Source of the DNA: Alternaria dauci
Taxonomy: Eukaryota; Ascomycota; Dothideomycetes; Pleosporales; Pleosporaceae
Assembly: GCF_042100115.1 (NCBI RefSeq)
Contig: NC_091280.1
Location: forward strand, 2,170,001-2,234,000
DNA: 64,000 nt
Direction: 5' to 3'
Below the pieces are notes generated by a model. It was not told the origin of the DNA, ran no database searches, and saw only the letters and a program-made list of their open reading frames with translations. A program made the translations under genes and the position numbers. Shown in pieces: positions 31,992 through 43,714 of the stretch. Numbering within the stretch: position 1 is the first letter of the stretch; the number at the start of each line of letters is the position of its first letter.

Positions 31992-34696
31992 ATGTCTCAG
32001 CAGCAGGGAAGCCATCGTACCAGCAGCTCTTCGCTGTCTGCTATGGTGTCGACGCTGGTGCCGTGTTTCGTGGTCGCAGCGGTTCTCGTAGGCGCTTTTT
32101 TTGTGCTGCGTGCGAAGCAGAAGCGGTTGTATGCGCCGCGGACATATCACGATGCGTTGCTGGAAGAGTATGTACTTCAATGATGCCATTGTACGAGTGA
32201 CACTGATATCGGCGTAGTGAAAAGACACCATCGGCGGGCTCGAGTTTCTTGGGATGGACTTCGAAGTTTATGCATCTCAGTGACGAATACGTTCTCAATC
32301 ACCACTCTCTTGATGCTTACCTATACATGCGCTTCCTCAAGGTACTCACGTTGATGGCGTTTGTTGGAGCCATCATCACATGGCCGGTACTCTTCCCTGT
32401 GAACGCGACTGGTGGCGGTGGTCAATCGGGCCTGGATGTCCTCAGCTTCTCCAATATTGAAAACGAGGTGCGATACTTTGCTCATGCACTCATGGCCTGG
32501 GTCTTCTTCGGCTGGGTCCTCTTTCTCATCGGCAGAGAGATGTTGTATCTTGTCAAGGTTCGACAGGCGTACCTCTTGTCCACCTGGAACGCGAGCCGAA
32601 TCTCGCAGCGAACAGTCTTGTTCACCGACGTGCCGGAAAAGGATCTCTCGCTCGAGCATCTCCACACCATGTTTCCGGAGGTAGCGCAGATTTGGCTAGT
32701 ACCAGATGTAGGAGATCTAGAAGACGACGTGGAGGAACTTGAGAAGACGGTACCCAAACTGGAGGCTAGTGAGATCAAGTACATGGCAGCAGTTACCAAG
32801 CAACAGGAGAAAAGGAGCAGTGAGAAGAATAGTACCGACAAAGCATTGCGACCCACACATCGCTTGAAGCCGTTGATCGGACACAAGGTCGACTCTATTG
32901 GTTACTACCGCAACCAGATCAAGGAACTATTGCCCAAGATTCAGTCAGCACAACGGTCTCACCTCGCCGGCAAGGAAAAACTAGCCAGCGCCATCTTCGT
33001 TGAATTCAACACCATGGCAGCAGCTGAAGCTGCCTTCAACAACAACCAGCACCGCAGGCCGACCAGTTTCTCTCCCCGACAGATGGGCGTCTTGCCGGAC
33101 GAAGTCATATGGAAGAACCTCAATATGGGTTCCAAAAACAGAATGGCCCGGCATTTCCTTGCGACTATTGCCATCTCGGCCCTCATCATCTTCTGGGCTA
33201 TTCCTGTAGCAATCGTTGGTATCATCAGCAATGTCAACTATCTCACTGAGAATGTGCCGTTCCTAGGCTGGATCGACTCTATTCCGCCCGTTATCTTGGG
33301 TGTCGTCACCGGACTTTTGCCAACTATTCTACTTGCTGTGCTCATGGCTTTGGTGCCGGTCATTTGTCGCTGTAGGTTAACCGTGTGAACTTTGTCCAGG
33401 TTTTTTTTATTGACCATTGTAGTTTTCGCAAAGCTTGCTGGCGCCGCTACAGTCTCGGAAGTCGAACAGCAGTGCCAGACATGGTACTTTGCTTTCCAGG
33501 TCATCCAAGTCTTCCTCATCACGACCTTTACCTCCAGCGCCTCAGCAGTCGCTAGCCAAATTGTCAGCAACCCGTCATCAGCCATCACTCTGCTGTCGAA
33601 GAATCTTCCCAAGGCTTCCAACTTCTACATCTCGTATTTCATCCTCTATGGACTTGCCAATGCTTCACGGTATCTGTTCAACTTGATAGGCCTGGTGGGT
33701 GTATTCATCCTGAGCAAGTTGGCAAAGACTCCGAGGAAGAAGTACATGCGCTACGTATCCTTTACCGAGCCATCATGGGGAGCGGAATATCCTAAATGGA
33801 CCAACTTGGGTGTCATCGCCCTATCGTACGCATGTATCGCGCCGCTCGTTTTAGGCTTTGCGACGATCGGAATCGGCTGCATCTATCTTGCGTACCGCTA
33901 CAATATGATTTACGTTCACGACACCCGTATCGATACCAAAGGTGGTTTCTACGCTCGCGCACTCGAGCAGCTTATGGTTGGTGTATATCTCGGAGAGCTT
34001 TGCCTTTTGGGTCTCTTTGGTATCGGAATTGGCAACAGCGTCGTTTCTGCCGGGCCTACTGTGCTTCAAGTCGTGTTGATCGCAGCTACCATTGTCTTCC
34101 ACATCATCATGAAGCGCAAGATCAAGAAGGCGAATCTCCTCGACGACTCCCACCACCCTAGCCAGCAAAACGACGCCGAAGCCGGAAGAAATTCAGAAGG
34201 CAATGGCATGCACCCCGGATTCAACAATGTCGGACGCAACGACAGTAGAGAATCTGAATCAGCCCTTGTTTCCAGCTTCAGCGACCAAGGACGCCAACAC
34301 GTCGGCGCCGAAGCCGTCGGCATGACACGTCCATCCGGCACATCACCGCAACGATCCATGCTCCAGAAGATTTTTTCCCCTCACACTGCTTCCGCAAGCG
34401 AAATCTCTGCTTCCTTGACTACGCGGTTCCGCCATCCTGTCCCGGCATACACGAGACAAGACGTTCTTGAGGCGTATCTTCATCCTGCCCTGGCTCAACG
34501 CGAAGAAGTCATCTGGATAGCTAGAGACCGGGCTGGTGTTAGTAAGAGCGAGGTTGCTGAGTTGACTGAGAGTCTGGGGCGCTATGGTGTTGAGGTTACG
34601 GATGAGGGTGCGGTGATGAATGAGAAGGGCAAGGTTGAGTGGGATGATGATAGTGTGAGGCAGGCGCCTCTTTGGGATCACAAGGTTGTGTATTGA
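31992..34696 (+). CDS. CSC1/OSCA-type calcium-permeable channel (RSN1/DUF221 family)
   Basis: Membrane protein of the OSCA/TMEM63/CSC1 family of mechanically or osmotically gated cation channels. Exons 31992-32167, 32218-33371 and 33423-34696 give 867 residues. Layout: N-terminal three-helix region (one helix around VPCFVVAAVLVGAFFVL, then two flanking the FPVNATGGGG loop), a cytosolic PHM7-type domain starting at RTVLFTDVPEKDLS and reaching KNRMARHF, and a C-terminal seven-helix region (ARHFLATIAISALIIFWAIPVA, SIPPVILGVVTGLLPTILL, the FFAKLAGAATVSEVEQQCQTWYF hallmark, RYNMIYVHDTRIDTKGGFYARAL). The junction to exon 3 restores CRFFAKLAGA. A cytoplasmic tail with a DUF3779-like segment (QDVLEAYLHPALAQREEVIWIA) closes the protein. 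Closely resembles fungal paralogs of yeast RSN1 and PHM7. Confidence 0.92.
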
Positions 34697-35209
34697 GTTT
34701 CTCTTTGGTTGTGGTAAGATGGGAAAGGTGACGATGATCATGATGAGTGTGCGACACTTGAAATTGTATGATACTCTTGGCTGACATCGCAATGTACATT
34801 TTATGCAAACGCTTCACATCCCAACACCAAAAGTCGATCGTGAATCTGGAACGATGACTACACAGAACCTGGGGAACTGGCAACTACCTTCCAATCTAGT
34901 GCGGTGCCTGGGAGGCTAGCCAGACCCGAAAAAGAAGCAAGCCACTGTATGCCGTGTCGGACGCTCTCCGACACCGCCTAGTGGCCGAGTAGTGCCAGCA
35001 CGTACAATAAACAAAAGCTATGACGTCTTTGAACCAAAGACGTAGAACTTGGGGAATGTGCCAACTTCCAAGGTACCTGAAAGCTAGTGCGGGTAGTATA
35101 TCATGGTCGCGTGTGATCATGGGGGGTGAATGAACATTCTTTGCTACACAGCTTCTTGCATTCAGAAACTACACACGTAACTTTTTTTCCAACTCACAGA
35201 TTGAACATT
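34697..35209. promoter_or_regulatory. Promoter region with two perfect inverted repeats
   Basis: Contains GTGTCGGA-N5-TCCGACAC (34954-34974) and ACGTCTTTG-N3-CAAAGACGT (35023-35043). Around them are two similar segments (near 34864 and 35043) sharing AGAAC(C/T)(T/-)GGGGAA, CTTCCAA and CTAGTGCGG, so a local duplication probably flanks the hairpins. No gene. Confidence 0.5.
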
Positions 35210-36063
35210 ATGCCTCGCAACGGAGATGGATCTGGCGACAATGGCCCAATTGACGGCCATGAGATACTACATGGTGCTTCAGGCGATGTACGTGTATCAT
35301 TGAATTGGAAACACAAGTCCTCCTCACACGTGACCAATAGAAAACGCTCCAACACACCAAGCACGTAGCACCCATGCCCGAGCAGGAATCAGGAGACGGT
35401 AAGCAACCCACACAGACATACAGCGCCCCAAGCTAGAGCACTAACCTCCCCCTTCCAGCCCTCCCCGGCATGGGCGCCGGCGGCGCCGCAGCCCCCATCG
35501 CCTCGGACGCGGAGCAATTCGGCGTCAACGAGCCCAAAAAAGACCCTCTGGACGCCGAATCCGAAGAGCCTACCCCAGCGCACCTGCAAACCGATACCTC
35601 GTCGGCGGCCAACAAGCCCTCCAAGAAACGCGACCAACCGCACCACTCGGCCACGTCGCCGGAGCGCTCGCAGCTCGACCAAAAGTTCACCAAGCTGGAT
35701 AAGGATGAAGTTGATATAGCGACGGCGGGGAGCAAGGGCAAGGAGATGGATGCGCGTGCGCAGCGGGTGGCGGATGCGACGGATAAGAGTAAAGGGGCTG
35801 GAGATGAGATTGTGAAGAAACATGGGGGGCATGCGGATGTGGAGGAATTGCATGGCGCGACGAGTTTGGAGCATGGGGATAAGAGTAAGGATGGTGGGAA
35901 GGGGGGTGAGAGTGGGAAGAAGGGTGGAGAGAATGGAAGTGGTAAGGGAGGAGAGGGCGGAAGCGGTAACGGGGGTGAGAAGGGTGAAGGTGGTGAGCTT
36001 AGTCTTGGAGACAAGGTAGCGAGGAAGCAGGCTAAGAAGTTTGGCGTCAACATTGATGCTTAG
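35210..36063 (+). CDS. Hypothetical hydrophilic, C-terminally Gly/Lys-rich protein
   Basis: Three exons (35210-35287, 35341-35398, 35459-36063) give 246 residues with no break in frame. The sequence is almost wholly hydrophilic and has no signal peptide or helix span. A folded-looking N-terminal segment (IDGHEILHGASGDKTLQHTKHV) is followed by MGAGGAAAPIASDAEQFG. Then comes a charged central part (LDQKFTKLDKDEVDIATAG, DARAQRVADATDKSKGAGDEI) and a Gly/Lys/Ser-rich stretch near residues 195-230. The tail is LGDKVARKQAKKFGVNIDA. Composition is like desiccation or stress-related hydrophilins, but that is a resemblance only. Codon pattern and clean splicing support a real gene. Confidence 0.75.
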
Positions 36064-36212
36064 GCTTTAGTAGTGAGGAAAAGTAGATAGTAGAGGAAAT
36101 GAAAACGAATCAAGACGCATGTAAGCTTCGGGATGTGGTGTTGATATTTTGTCACGGCTGTGAACTCAAGCTGTATACTCCAGCATCCATATTGATGATC
36201 GTCTTCGCCAGA

Positions 36213-38271
36213 CTAGAGCATCAAGCTCACGACGAGCGACATGACCACTCCGGACCAGAACGTCCACGCACTTCCTCCCACCCTCGCAGCGCCACCTTCA
36301 AATTCCGGCAGCGTGTTGTTGTTACTGTTACCACCCGGTACTGTAGCATTCCCACCACTGCCCGCACGACACTGCGCAATAACCTCTGGGAATAGCTGTG
36401 TAGTATTCGCGTCAACAACAAGGTACTGGCAAATCTCCGCTGAACCATCCAGGATTGCGTCGACGGTCTCTTCGGTACAAGAGCTCAGATCCCAGGTGTA
36501 GCAGTACGTCAGCCTGTCGCTAGTGAACGCATCGAACTGGACATTAGGATCCGGACGGCCGGTACTCATGTACGTGCTGCTCTCTTGCGTTCCAGCAGTG
36601 GACTCAGTTCCAGTAGCGATATCGAGATTGAACAGCGCACGCGTGAAGATCTTGAACGCAGTTTCCGGCTGGTATGAAGGGATCGCGTGACCAGCCTGGT
36701 ATGTGCGGATATAACTCAGGTTACCGTACTGACGCACAAGACCACCAACGTAAGAGTCGTTGGTCTGGATCTCAGCGTATTGCGCTGATGCGTAGCCCGC
36801 GGATCCAGTCCAGTTGATTGCTTTGGCGACAGCGTCGCCGCCACCCCAGGGACAAGCAAAGTCCAAATCTCCATAGACGAGCGAGACTTTGATACCGTTG
36901 TCGAGCAGGAAACCGAGGTCGTCGAGCCAGTTGTCGCGGGGGTAGTCGCCGATGTCGCGGTAAGCAGCGGAGGCTTGAGGGGAGCTGCCAGTCCAGTTCA
37001 ATGGCACGCCAAGCTCGGCTTGTACCCATTCGCGGTTCAAGTAACCTTCGTGGAACGGAGGGGGGAACGGGGGTGGCGACAGGGTGGAGATATCGTAGTA
37101 ATCGCGGCCAGCGTACTCGTTGTACGGGGTGACAATGTTGGCACGACAATAGGTCTCAGCGTCTTCGCAAATCTCGTTGACACCTGCGTCAATACCAAGG
37201 TTCTCGGGGTCGTCTTGCGCGGCTGCATCGCGGCAGTTTTGGATGCGCTCGAGGCACTCCGGGACTGATTCGACCATGGCGTTGTATGTCGTTTCGTTGA
37301 CAGTCTCGAGCCCGTATCCGTTCCCACGGAAAGCTTGCTGGGGGTAGTAGGGGTACTGAACGTAGCGGTCGACGCATCCTGAGATGAGAAGCAGGGTATC
37401 GAGATGCATAATGTATCCTTCTTCGCCGAGAGTACCATTCTCGATGCGCTGGTTTTGCTCTTCCCAAAAAGACATCATGGCGGGACCATAGCGTCCTCCG
37501 TACGATTGCGCTGCGAGACTGATGCGGGTGTCGTTTGGCAGGTAGTGAGGAAACTCTTGGAACCAGGCCTGCGCAAACTCCCATGCTGCGACGGCACCGT
37601 TGACACTACCAAAGGCGGTGTTGTTTGCCTCGCGACTGGGGTAGGTTCCAGTGAGCAAAGTGGTGTTTTGCTCTGGCACAGGCGTAGTCTCGTTGAGAAG
37701 CGTGACCCGTCCGGTAACGAGGTCTCGAGTGATGTTTTGCAAAGTGTCATACGAGAAGCCAACCTGCACCGGTTGGTCGAAATAGAGCATGTTCGAAGCT
37801 CTGTTCCAGCTCCACTCGGCCGGTCGCGTAGAATTTGAGTCTGGGTTCGCAAAGCATGGTCCATTCTCCTCCAAGATGCCGTACATGGACGAAGACCCGG
37901 GGCCTCCATTCAGCCAAATCGTAAGTGGCGCATTGGCAGGATCCTCGCGAGCTTCAAAGAACCAGAAGAAGCTATTGATCGGGTAGTCCTGTCCTTGTCC
38001 TAGGTCTGCAGTTCCCGGAGGCAAGTACACGTGACCAGAGTAAGACTTCACACCAGGCGTAGTTTCGCAGAGAGAGTTCTTGATTTGTTCATTAGACTGG
38101 TAAAACCACCATTGTCGCAGATGGACAAACCTGCTTGTAGGTAATCTTGACGCCATCTCCAAAGCGCGATTCTAGCACTTTGAGGCCGACTGGTTCCGCA
38201 GGGAATTGAGCCGAGGTAGGCGCGGCTGATACCAGCAGCGCGACGGCTGCGGAACGAATGGTAGGACGCAT
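36213..38271 (-). CDS. Secreted GPI-anchored serine carboxypeptidase (peptidase S10)
   Basis: Exopeptidase that removes C-terminal residues from peptides outside the cell. Exons 38271-38131 and 38078-36213 give 668 residues. The N-terminus MRPTIRSAAVALLVSAAPTSAQ is a signal peptide. The 52-nt intron (38130-38079) joins VKITYKQ to NSLCETTPGVKSYSGH; a shorter 34-nt reading is less likely. Family blocks: WLNGGPGSSSM, the nucleophile in AQSYGGRYGP (Ser239, with Gln where Glu is common), the Asp in YGDLDFACPWGG and the His in GHAIPSYQPE. Many N-glycosylation sites occur. The C-terminus is a Gly/Asn-rich spacer and a hydrophobic tail (WTFWSGVVMSLVVSLML), indicating a GPI anchor on the wall or membrane. 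Confidence 0.92.
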
Positions 38272-38782
38272 CGCAAGCTTGTCAACCTTGAAGTCTGCAA
38301 ATATCGTAGACCAGTGAGGTTTATGTACCGACCTCAATGGCGCTATCGATGCCAATGGCGTCCAAGCTTGATTTCATGCTCACCAGCCTTGTTATCAGCT
38401 TTAATCCGAGTACAACCGGGTATCGACATGCTGTGCCTGCTTGGCGATGGCTTGGAGTACTTTCAGAGTGGGCGCGTTAAACTTTGATTGACTGCATCCG
38501 GAAGGTCGAAGAAGTGGCTGCCAAGTACCAAGTCTCATTGGGAGCGGGGTGTTGTTGTTGCGCGCGGTAGCGCGAGCCGAGCCTCGTCATCGTGCGGTAG
38601 TGACGTGATCCTACCAAAACCATCCATTGCTCAACGCCACTATGAAGAGCAAACCCGAACCGTGGAACAGTAAACCGTAGCGTTGCTGTCTTTCGCTTGA
38701 CGATCGACAGTTGTCGACATATGGCCGCTCAGGTATTGTTTCCTGAAACACAACCTTCACCTGAACGTCGTAGCTAAAGAAT
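38272..38782. other. Intergenic between carboxypeptidase promoter and BTB gene 3' end
   Basis: No gene or repeat seen. The first 100 or so bases are the probable carboxypeptidase promoter. Confidence 0.35.
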
Positions 38783-40011
38783 TCATTTCAGAGCCTGTCT
38801 ATCCATGTGCTCGATATGGGATTGGAGCACGGCCGAACCTATGTCGGAATAGATAGTCTTCAACTTGGACCGCAGGTGGAAGGCTCCGAAACACTTCTTG
38901 TGCAAAGTCAGCCCTCCATGGTTTTTGAAGGTATCCGCGGTGACGCTTGCTGGATCCCAACTGGATCTTCGGACACACATTGCCATCTCCCGATAGTCGT
39001 GTGATTCGAGGGTCAAGATCTGAGCAGAAGAAGCCAGATCGTAGAGCTTCTGGATGCTGAAGGGAGTTTCGGAAGCCGTACGTCGTGCTGGATAGAGATC
39101 ATTCTCCAAGAGGAAGGACATGAAGGAACCCAGAACCGTGGCTCGGCACTTGGGCTCCCAGGATTCGTCGACTTGACAGACGAAAACATGTATGATATCA
39201 TCCAGAATGTCATAGAGGATGTCCAGCATGGCGGATATTGTTGTTTCCCGGATTTCCATCATGCGTGCTTGGAGATTGGTTAGCATGTATGCGTGGTCGT
39301 CTCGTTGAGACAGTATTGGAACATACCAAGAAGCCCTGGCGGCATGTACTTTGGAAGTTTCTGGCCATCGTCCATAATAGCATTCCCATCCTCATCTAAC
39401 CCAATCTTCTTCACAATGAACCGGGTAAGGCGCTGGAAGCTGTCTTTGTACCCAAATGTCCAAGCAACGTAGAACCAGGCCGGGTCGCATCTTTCTCCAG
39501 CGTCCGTGTCAGGATAGTGGCATTGGGCCCAGCCGTAAAGATCCAGAAATGGCCGAACTAGCTTCACAATGTCGTATCTGGCGCACACGACGGCGAGCTC
39601 AAGTAGGGCATCGATGGTGAGCCCATCCTTCCGAGGTATTTCATGGAAGCGTAGATGAGCTATCCGAAGTGCAATGTACAATGCATCTACTTCATCATCC
39701 CGCAGAGGTACCTCGATAGCTCCGTTTGCTTTCCGATGTCGTTCGAACATCTCCTTCCATACCGGGCTGGCCAGGGTCATAGCCGTCGAAGACACCTGAA
39801 CCGGCTGAAGAGCAGCTGAATTCGTACCGACCAAGAGCGTGGCGTCACCACTATCGTCGAGCACAATTGTCGGCTGCAACTCCGAAATATCGATGTGTCT
39901 GTCTTCCACAGATACAGCTACATCTTCCGACGCGTCGACCGTGCACTGTACCGCAGGTGCGGGTGTCCTCTCAGGGGTAGGACGCGCCCGGGACAGGAAA
40001 CTAGACCACAT
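38783..40011 (-). CDS. BTB/POZ-like domain hypothetical protein
   Basis: Two minus-strand exons, 40011-39327 and 39267-38783, give 389 residues. The segment from about residue 45 reads PTIVLDDSGDATLLVGTNSA, then VSSTAMTLASPVWKEMFERH and LRDDEVDALYIALRIAHLRFHEIP, followed by IDALLELAVVCARYDIVKLV. This matches the fungal BTB pattern of degenerate POZ proteins (strand, SKVLAAASPVFKAMF-like helix, IL.I.H then L..LA.LADKYD). The C-terminal 200 residues are helical, with several Cys, and are unassigned. In other fungal proteins this domain dimerises or binds cullin-3; nothing here shows which. The family is a large lineage-expanded group; function unknown. Confidence 0.8.
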
Positions 40012-42420
40012 GATCCAGCCTTACGCGTGTGCAGCCAAATTTGACGATTCTGTGGTGGCCAAGGTGACGTCCGCACTTGCGTGATTTCGATTGATGTATG
40101 AGAGTGGCAAGCTGGGTACGCGTGCAATGATGTGCACGCGTCGGTGCGCCCGTCGAGTGGACGCGTCGGAGCTCGCGAAACGAAAAGGCGCTAGCGCAAA
40201 GAAGTTTCAGAAGTTCGTTTTGCGGTGCAGGCAAATGAAGAACCGACAACACACTGATGGCGATTACGCCCAACCGGACTGCAAAGCTGCTTGCGCAAAA
40301 CGCCACCGTAATAGAGGCGACGAGATCAATGCCAACCTTGCAGGAGTCAGCCTCGCCGAGTCGCAGCCGAAGTCGCATGTTTCCATAACAGGGCTCAACC
40401 ATACACGTACCCCGGATGACAGCATAGACGGCACAGTACAACCGTGCTCGTGCAACCCAGCCTCATCGCTATGCGACGACAGCTTGCCATCACAGCGCCT
40501 CTCAGCTTGCATGACCATGTCCCCCGATCACGCTTCAAGTCGGCTTTGGCGAGCTCCTTGGCGTGGACTGGCTTGCCAAGCAACGCAAGCCACACTGGCA
40601 CTTGAAGGCGTTCGACTTTGCCGTCTCTTTGTAGCGGTGGCATCGGGGAGAAACCACGGGCGGGCATATCCGCGGTCGACATGCACCGCCTTCACAGGAC
40701 GCAACAGATGAGGCATACTGCAGCGTATCGGCAGATTGTCCACCCGTTTCTCGATGCCACTTGTTACACGACGATTGTCTGGCGAAATGCAAGGTGATTA
40801 TCGTTGACCGCCTCACCGCATATTGTTGACGGATCGTCGGGGAACGCGCTCACGCCAGGGCCTAGGTCATCATGCTGTTTTACCGTACGTGATCAAGCCA
40901 TTGGCACCTTTCAAAGCCGGACGTGCGACAGGTATGGACACTCGCTTTATGAATCTAATATGCATCACCCTTTACCCAAGACGTCAACGTCAGATGACCC
41001 GGCGATGAGGCCACTGCGTACGCATCGCACACTCCACCACCGTGTCCTCCAGGCAAATCCGTTGTCATATCTCGAGTCTTGGTGCACCGCACGCTTAATA
41101 CAGCATAATTTCAATCTCCCATGTGAAGCTTAACAGCACGGAGAAGCACACCAAATAGGTGCAGTTCCTTGGGCAGCATATGGCAAGCCGAAAACGGAGA
41201 CGCGGGTCCCCTCCGAAAGAGATATGTCACCGTGTTGGCAAAACCTAAACCATACGGATCCCTTCTCAACTGCCGCCTTTGTCTCATGGTTGAGGTTCTC
41301 TGATAACGCCATTTCTCCGCTGTGTCAGAACGACCCGCATCCGAACGAATCCTTCTATATGTGAGAAAGAGTTTGCGGCAGACACATATCTATCGTCTCT
41401 GGATTGTCGATCGGCACATGGCGTCACAGATACATTGTCGATCGAGTCCCACTGTTTCCCCAAATAGTCCTCTGTACGCGGTCACACAGTACATATCTAC
41501 GACAATGAAAGACAGATCGTGACATGACTGCGTCTCGAAACCGATGCAAACCATGTTGCATCGAGAGGCGGATGGACCGGAACGAGTCAGAGTCTTGGGC
41601 TTCATTAGCAAGGACCTTGTGACCGTGCACGATGATCTCCTCATGTTTGGAATGCTCGAAGCGAAACTTTATCATCATACCGTCGAATCATGATGAGTTT
41701 CGAGCACCCAAAATCAAAAATATACGCAAGATTTGTGCAAAGCTGCAACAGATTCACTGCAGTTGACGAATGAGACTAGTAGTATTTCCTTCAGATGAGC
41801 GGTATCCAAGATCTGGTTCAGCTGCTACATAATTCTACGAGCGCCGGCCGGTGGCCTAGCTTCCGCTTTGGCCTGACCAGTCTCTCGGGCCTCATACCTC
41901 ATGGTGATCATAGCTGCCGTCTAGCGCAGCCCCATAGCCTTTGATACGACGCACTTGACGTCGCCGCCAGTGGTACCCAATCGGCACAGGCACATGGTTG
42001 ATGTCCATGCCGGTAGCCTAGCGAGCCTGATCAGCGCATCACGCCGTCCAGTAATAGTTGAACCGACATATCGGACGCATTCTACGCCACAAAAAGCTTC
42101 TACGAGTATGGCCATAGCGTCCTAGTCATAGAGCATGCATTCGATTGCATTGGTTGTGACTCCTGCCGCCGCAAATGGCGAGAACCCGCTTTCATCCATT
42201 GTCCTTTTTTCGCATGCCTGCCAATACAATTCACAAAACTCGAATGTCTACCACCTGACGTCCCTCATCATGTTCAAATACCAACGGAAGCGTCAATACC
42301 AACGTCATAGTAGCTCATACCGGCAGTACCCTGTCACATGAGCCGAGATGCAAGGACGTTGAGCTAACCGCAAAGCAGTGAACGTGTGAGCTCTGACTTT
42401 CAGGCGTTCGGTACCAGTCT
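40012..42420. other. 2.4-kb gene-poor region
   Basis: A long + frame (40091-40711) and several shorter ones are open but show no domain, coding-like composition or splicing partner, so none is annotated. A short direct repeat ATTGTCGATCG occurs twice near 41404 and 41433. No transposon ends or tRNA were recognised. This gap precedes the cysteine-rich paralog cluster. Confidence 0.4.
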
Positions 42421-42954
42421 ATGGCTTCAGCTTTCGAGTCCCCATTCAAACCCCCACCAATTGTCGAATGCGTCTCTGGATCTCGTTGTCTCGGCATCGG
42501 CAAGAAAATCCACAACCCAGACAGGGTTTGTGCTGACTGTCTTCAACGACACGATCCACAGCAACTGCGAGTGTGGACTAACCCCAACACTGCTGCCTTA
42601 CTACTTGTCGACGAAGAAACCACGCGCAAACAAGTCTTGAAACGCAATATCGAAGCTCGCGGCCGCTATCTCTGCGCCTTTGAAGACCCGGATTTTCAGC
42701 ACTGCAGGTGGCGACTATACGACTTGAACCTTCGTGGCACCCGACTGGACTGTCCTTCCGTACGCAAAAAGGGTACGGCGTGCTCTAGGTGTTGGAGAAG
42801 GCGTCTGCGGAAGATTAGAATTGCACAGTACTTCACGCCGACTGGGCTATGTCATGAAGAAGCGAACAAGTTGGTGACAAGGTCGGCAGGTTCGGAGGAG
42901 GGCAGTGAGGGGTCAGACGATGACGTGGAGGGCTACAACATAACAACGAGTTGA
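42421..42954 (+). CDS. Cysteine-rich orphan family, member A (177 aa)
   Basis: Intronless gene, no signal peptide or membrane span. Cysteines are ordered: N-terminal C17-x5-C23-x13-C37-x2-C40, then a second module, C85AFEDPDF with W97, C111-x9-C121-x2-C124. The tail is acidic (SEEGSEGSDDDVEG) after a basic stretch (RRRLRKIRI). The same spacing occurs in the gene 90 bases downstream and in two others in this window, so it is a real paralog family. The pattern would suit zinc binding. Function unknown: cytosolic or nuclear location is inferred from the lack of a leader and the basic patch. A small protein of this layout could bind nucleic acid or another protein. Confidence 0.75.
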   Translation: MASAFESPFKPPPIVECVSGSRCLGIGKKIHNPDRVCADCLQRHDPQQLRVWTNPNTAALLLVDEETTRKQVLKRNIEARGRYLCAFEDPDFQHCRWRLYDLNLRGTRLDCPSVRKKGTACSRCWRRRLRKIRIAQYFTPTGLCHEEANKLVTRSAGSEEGSEGSDDDVEGYNITTS

Positions 42955-43045
42955 AGTCACACCAGAACAAGAACTGGTATGTTGGACCCTGTACAGTATT
43001 GGCGTCGCTAACGAACAAGGTGTACTGCTATACAGCCTGCTTGTC

Positions 43046-43714
43046 ATGCTAGCACCACCTCCAAAGCCTCACTGCGCGTTCGGTCCTGCTTGCGGCTCAC
43101 GTCCAGGAGGACAAGAACAAGGACCAGATATATGTTCCTGGTGCAAGAACATGAGCTTCGATGCCTTGTACAAGCAAGCCGAAGCACATTCGAACACGCG
43201 GTTACTCAAGCACCTCATCGACGTGTATATGCACCAGCTTGAGCGCGACAGCTCCGAACGCATCAGAAAAGGCTGGTCATGTCTCTGCGCTTGTAAAGAC
43301 CCAGAGTATCGTTTCTCAGCATGGCGTTGCGACTTCAATCCCCAGGACTCCCGTCTCTGCGGCACCGTGCGCCATCGTGGCCAGCTATGCGCGCGATGCT
43401 ACCGCAAAGCACAAGAGCAAGCCTGCCCATGGCTTGTCGAATTTGACGGCGACCGATTTGGTTTTCCATGCGTGTTTGAAGATCCACGACTGAGAAGGCC
43501 CGTCGACAGCAATTGGAAGATCGGGCCTAAGAACCAGCATGGCGAGCCCGATCCAAGCTGGGAAAAGGACCCAAGAAGGGACGGGCGCTGCGAAAGAACG
43601 AGATTCAAAAACCAGCTGTGCCAAAGATGTTTCAATCGCATGTGCGAGATTCGTGGGTTCGGCCGGTACTTCGATACGGAGTGGGGCATACTCCGCGGGA
43701 ACTACGGTGTGTGA
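43046..43714 (+). CDS. Cysteine-rich orphan family, member B (222 aa)
   Basis: Intronless, immediately downstream of member A on the same strand. Finger 1: C10-x5-C16-x13-C30-x2-C33, identical in spacing to member A. Two copies of the second module follow: C81ACKDPEY with W93, C105-x9-C115-x2-C118; and C142VFEDPRL with W157, C182-x9-C192-x2-C195. So this member has an internal duplication. No signal peptide. A possible alternative splice at GTGTGT after GNYG would replace the stop and add about 100 residues reaching 44079, but the added sequence has weak coding character, so it is not preferred. Member A and B probably arose by tandem duplication. Confidence 0.78.
   Translation: MLAPPPKPHCAFGPACGSRPGGQEQGPDICSWCKNMSFDALYKQAEAHSNTRLLKHLIDVYMHQLERDSSERIRKGWSCLCACKDPEYRFSAWRCDFNPQDSRLCGTVRHRGQLCARCYRKAQEQACPWLVEFDGDRFGFPCVFEDPRLRRPVDSNWKIGPKNQHGEPDPSWEKDPRRDGRCERTRFKNQLCQRCFNRMCEIRGFGRYFDTEWGILRGNYGV

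Noticed and set aside
38079..38130. 34-nt intron reading at the carboxypeptidase junction
   Set aside because: Too short; the acceptor 18 bases further on gives a 52-nt intron with a branch-like TCTAATG and restores the family sequence.
40091..40711. 206-residue + frame in the gene-poor region
   Set aside because: No domain, no splicing partner, dispersed cysteines without the spacing of the orphan family.
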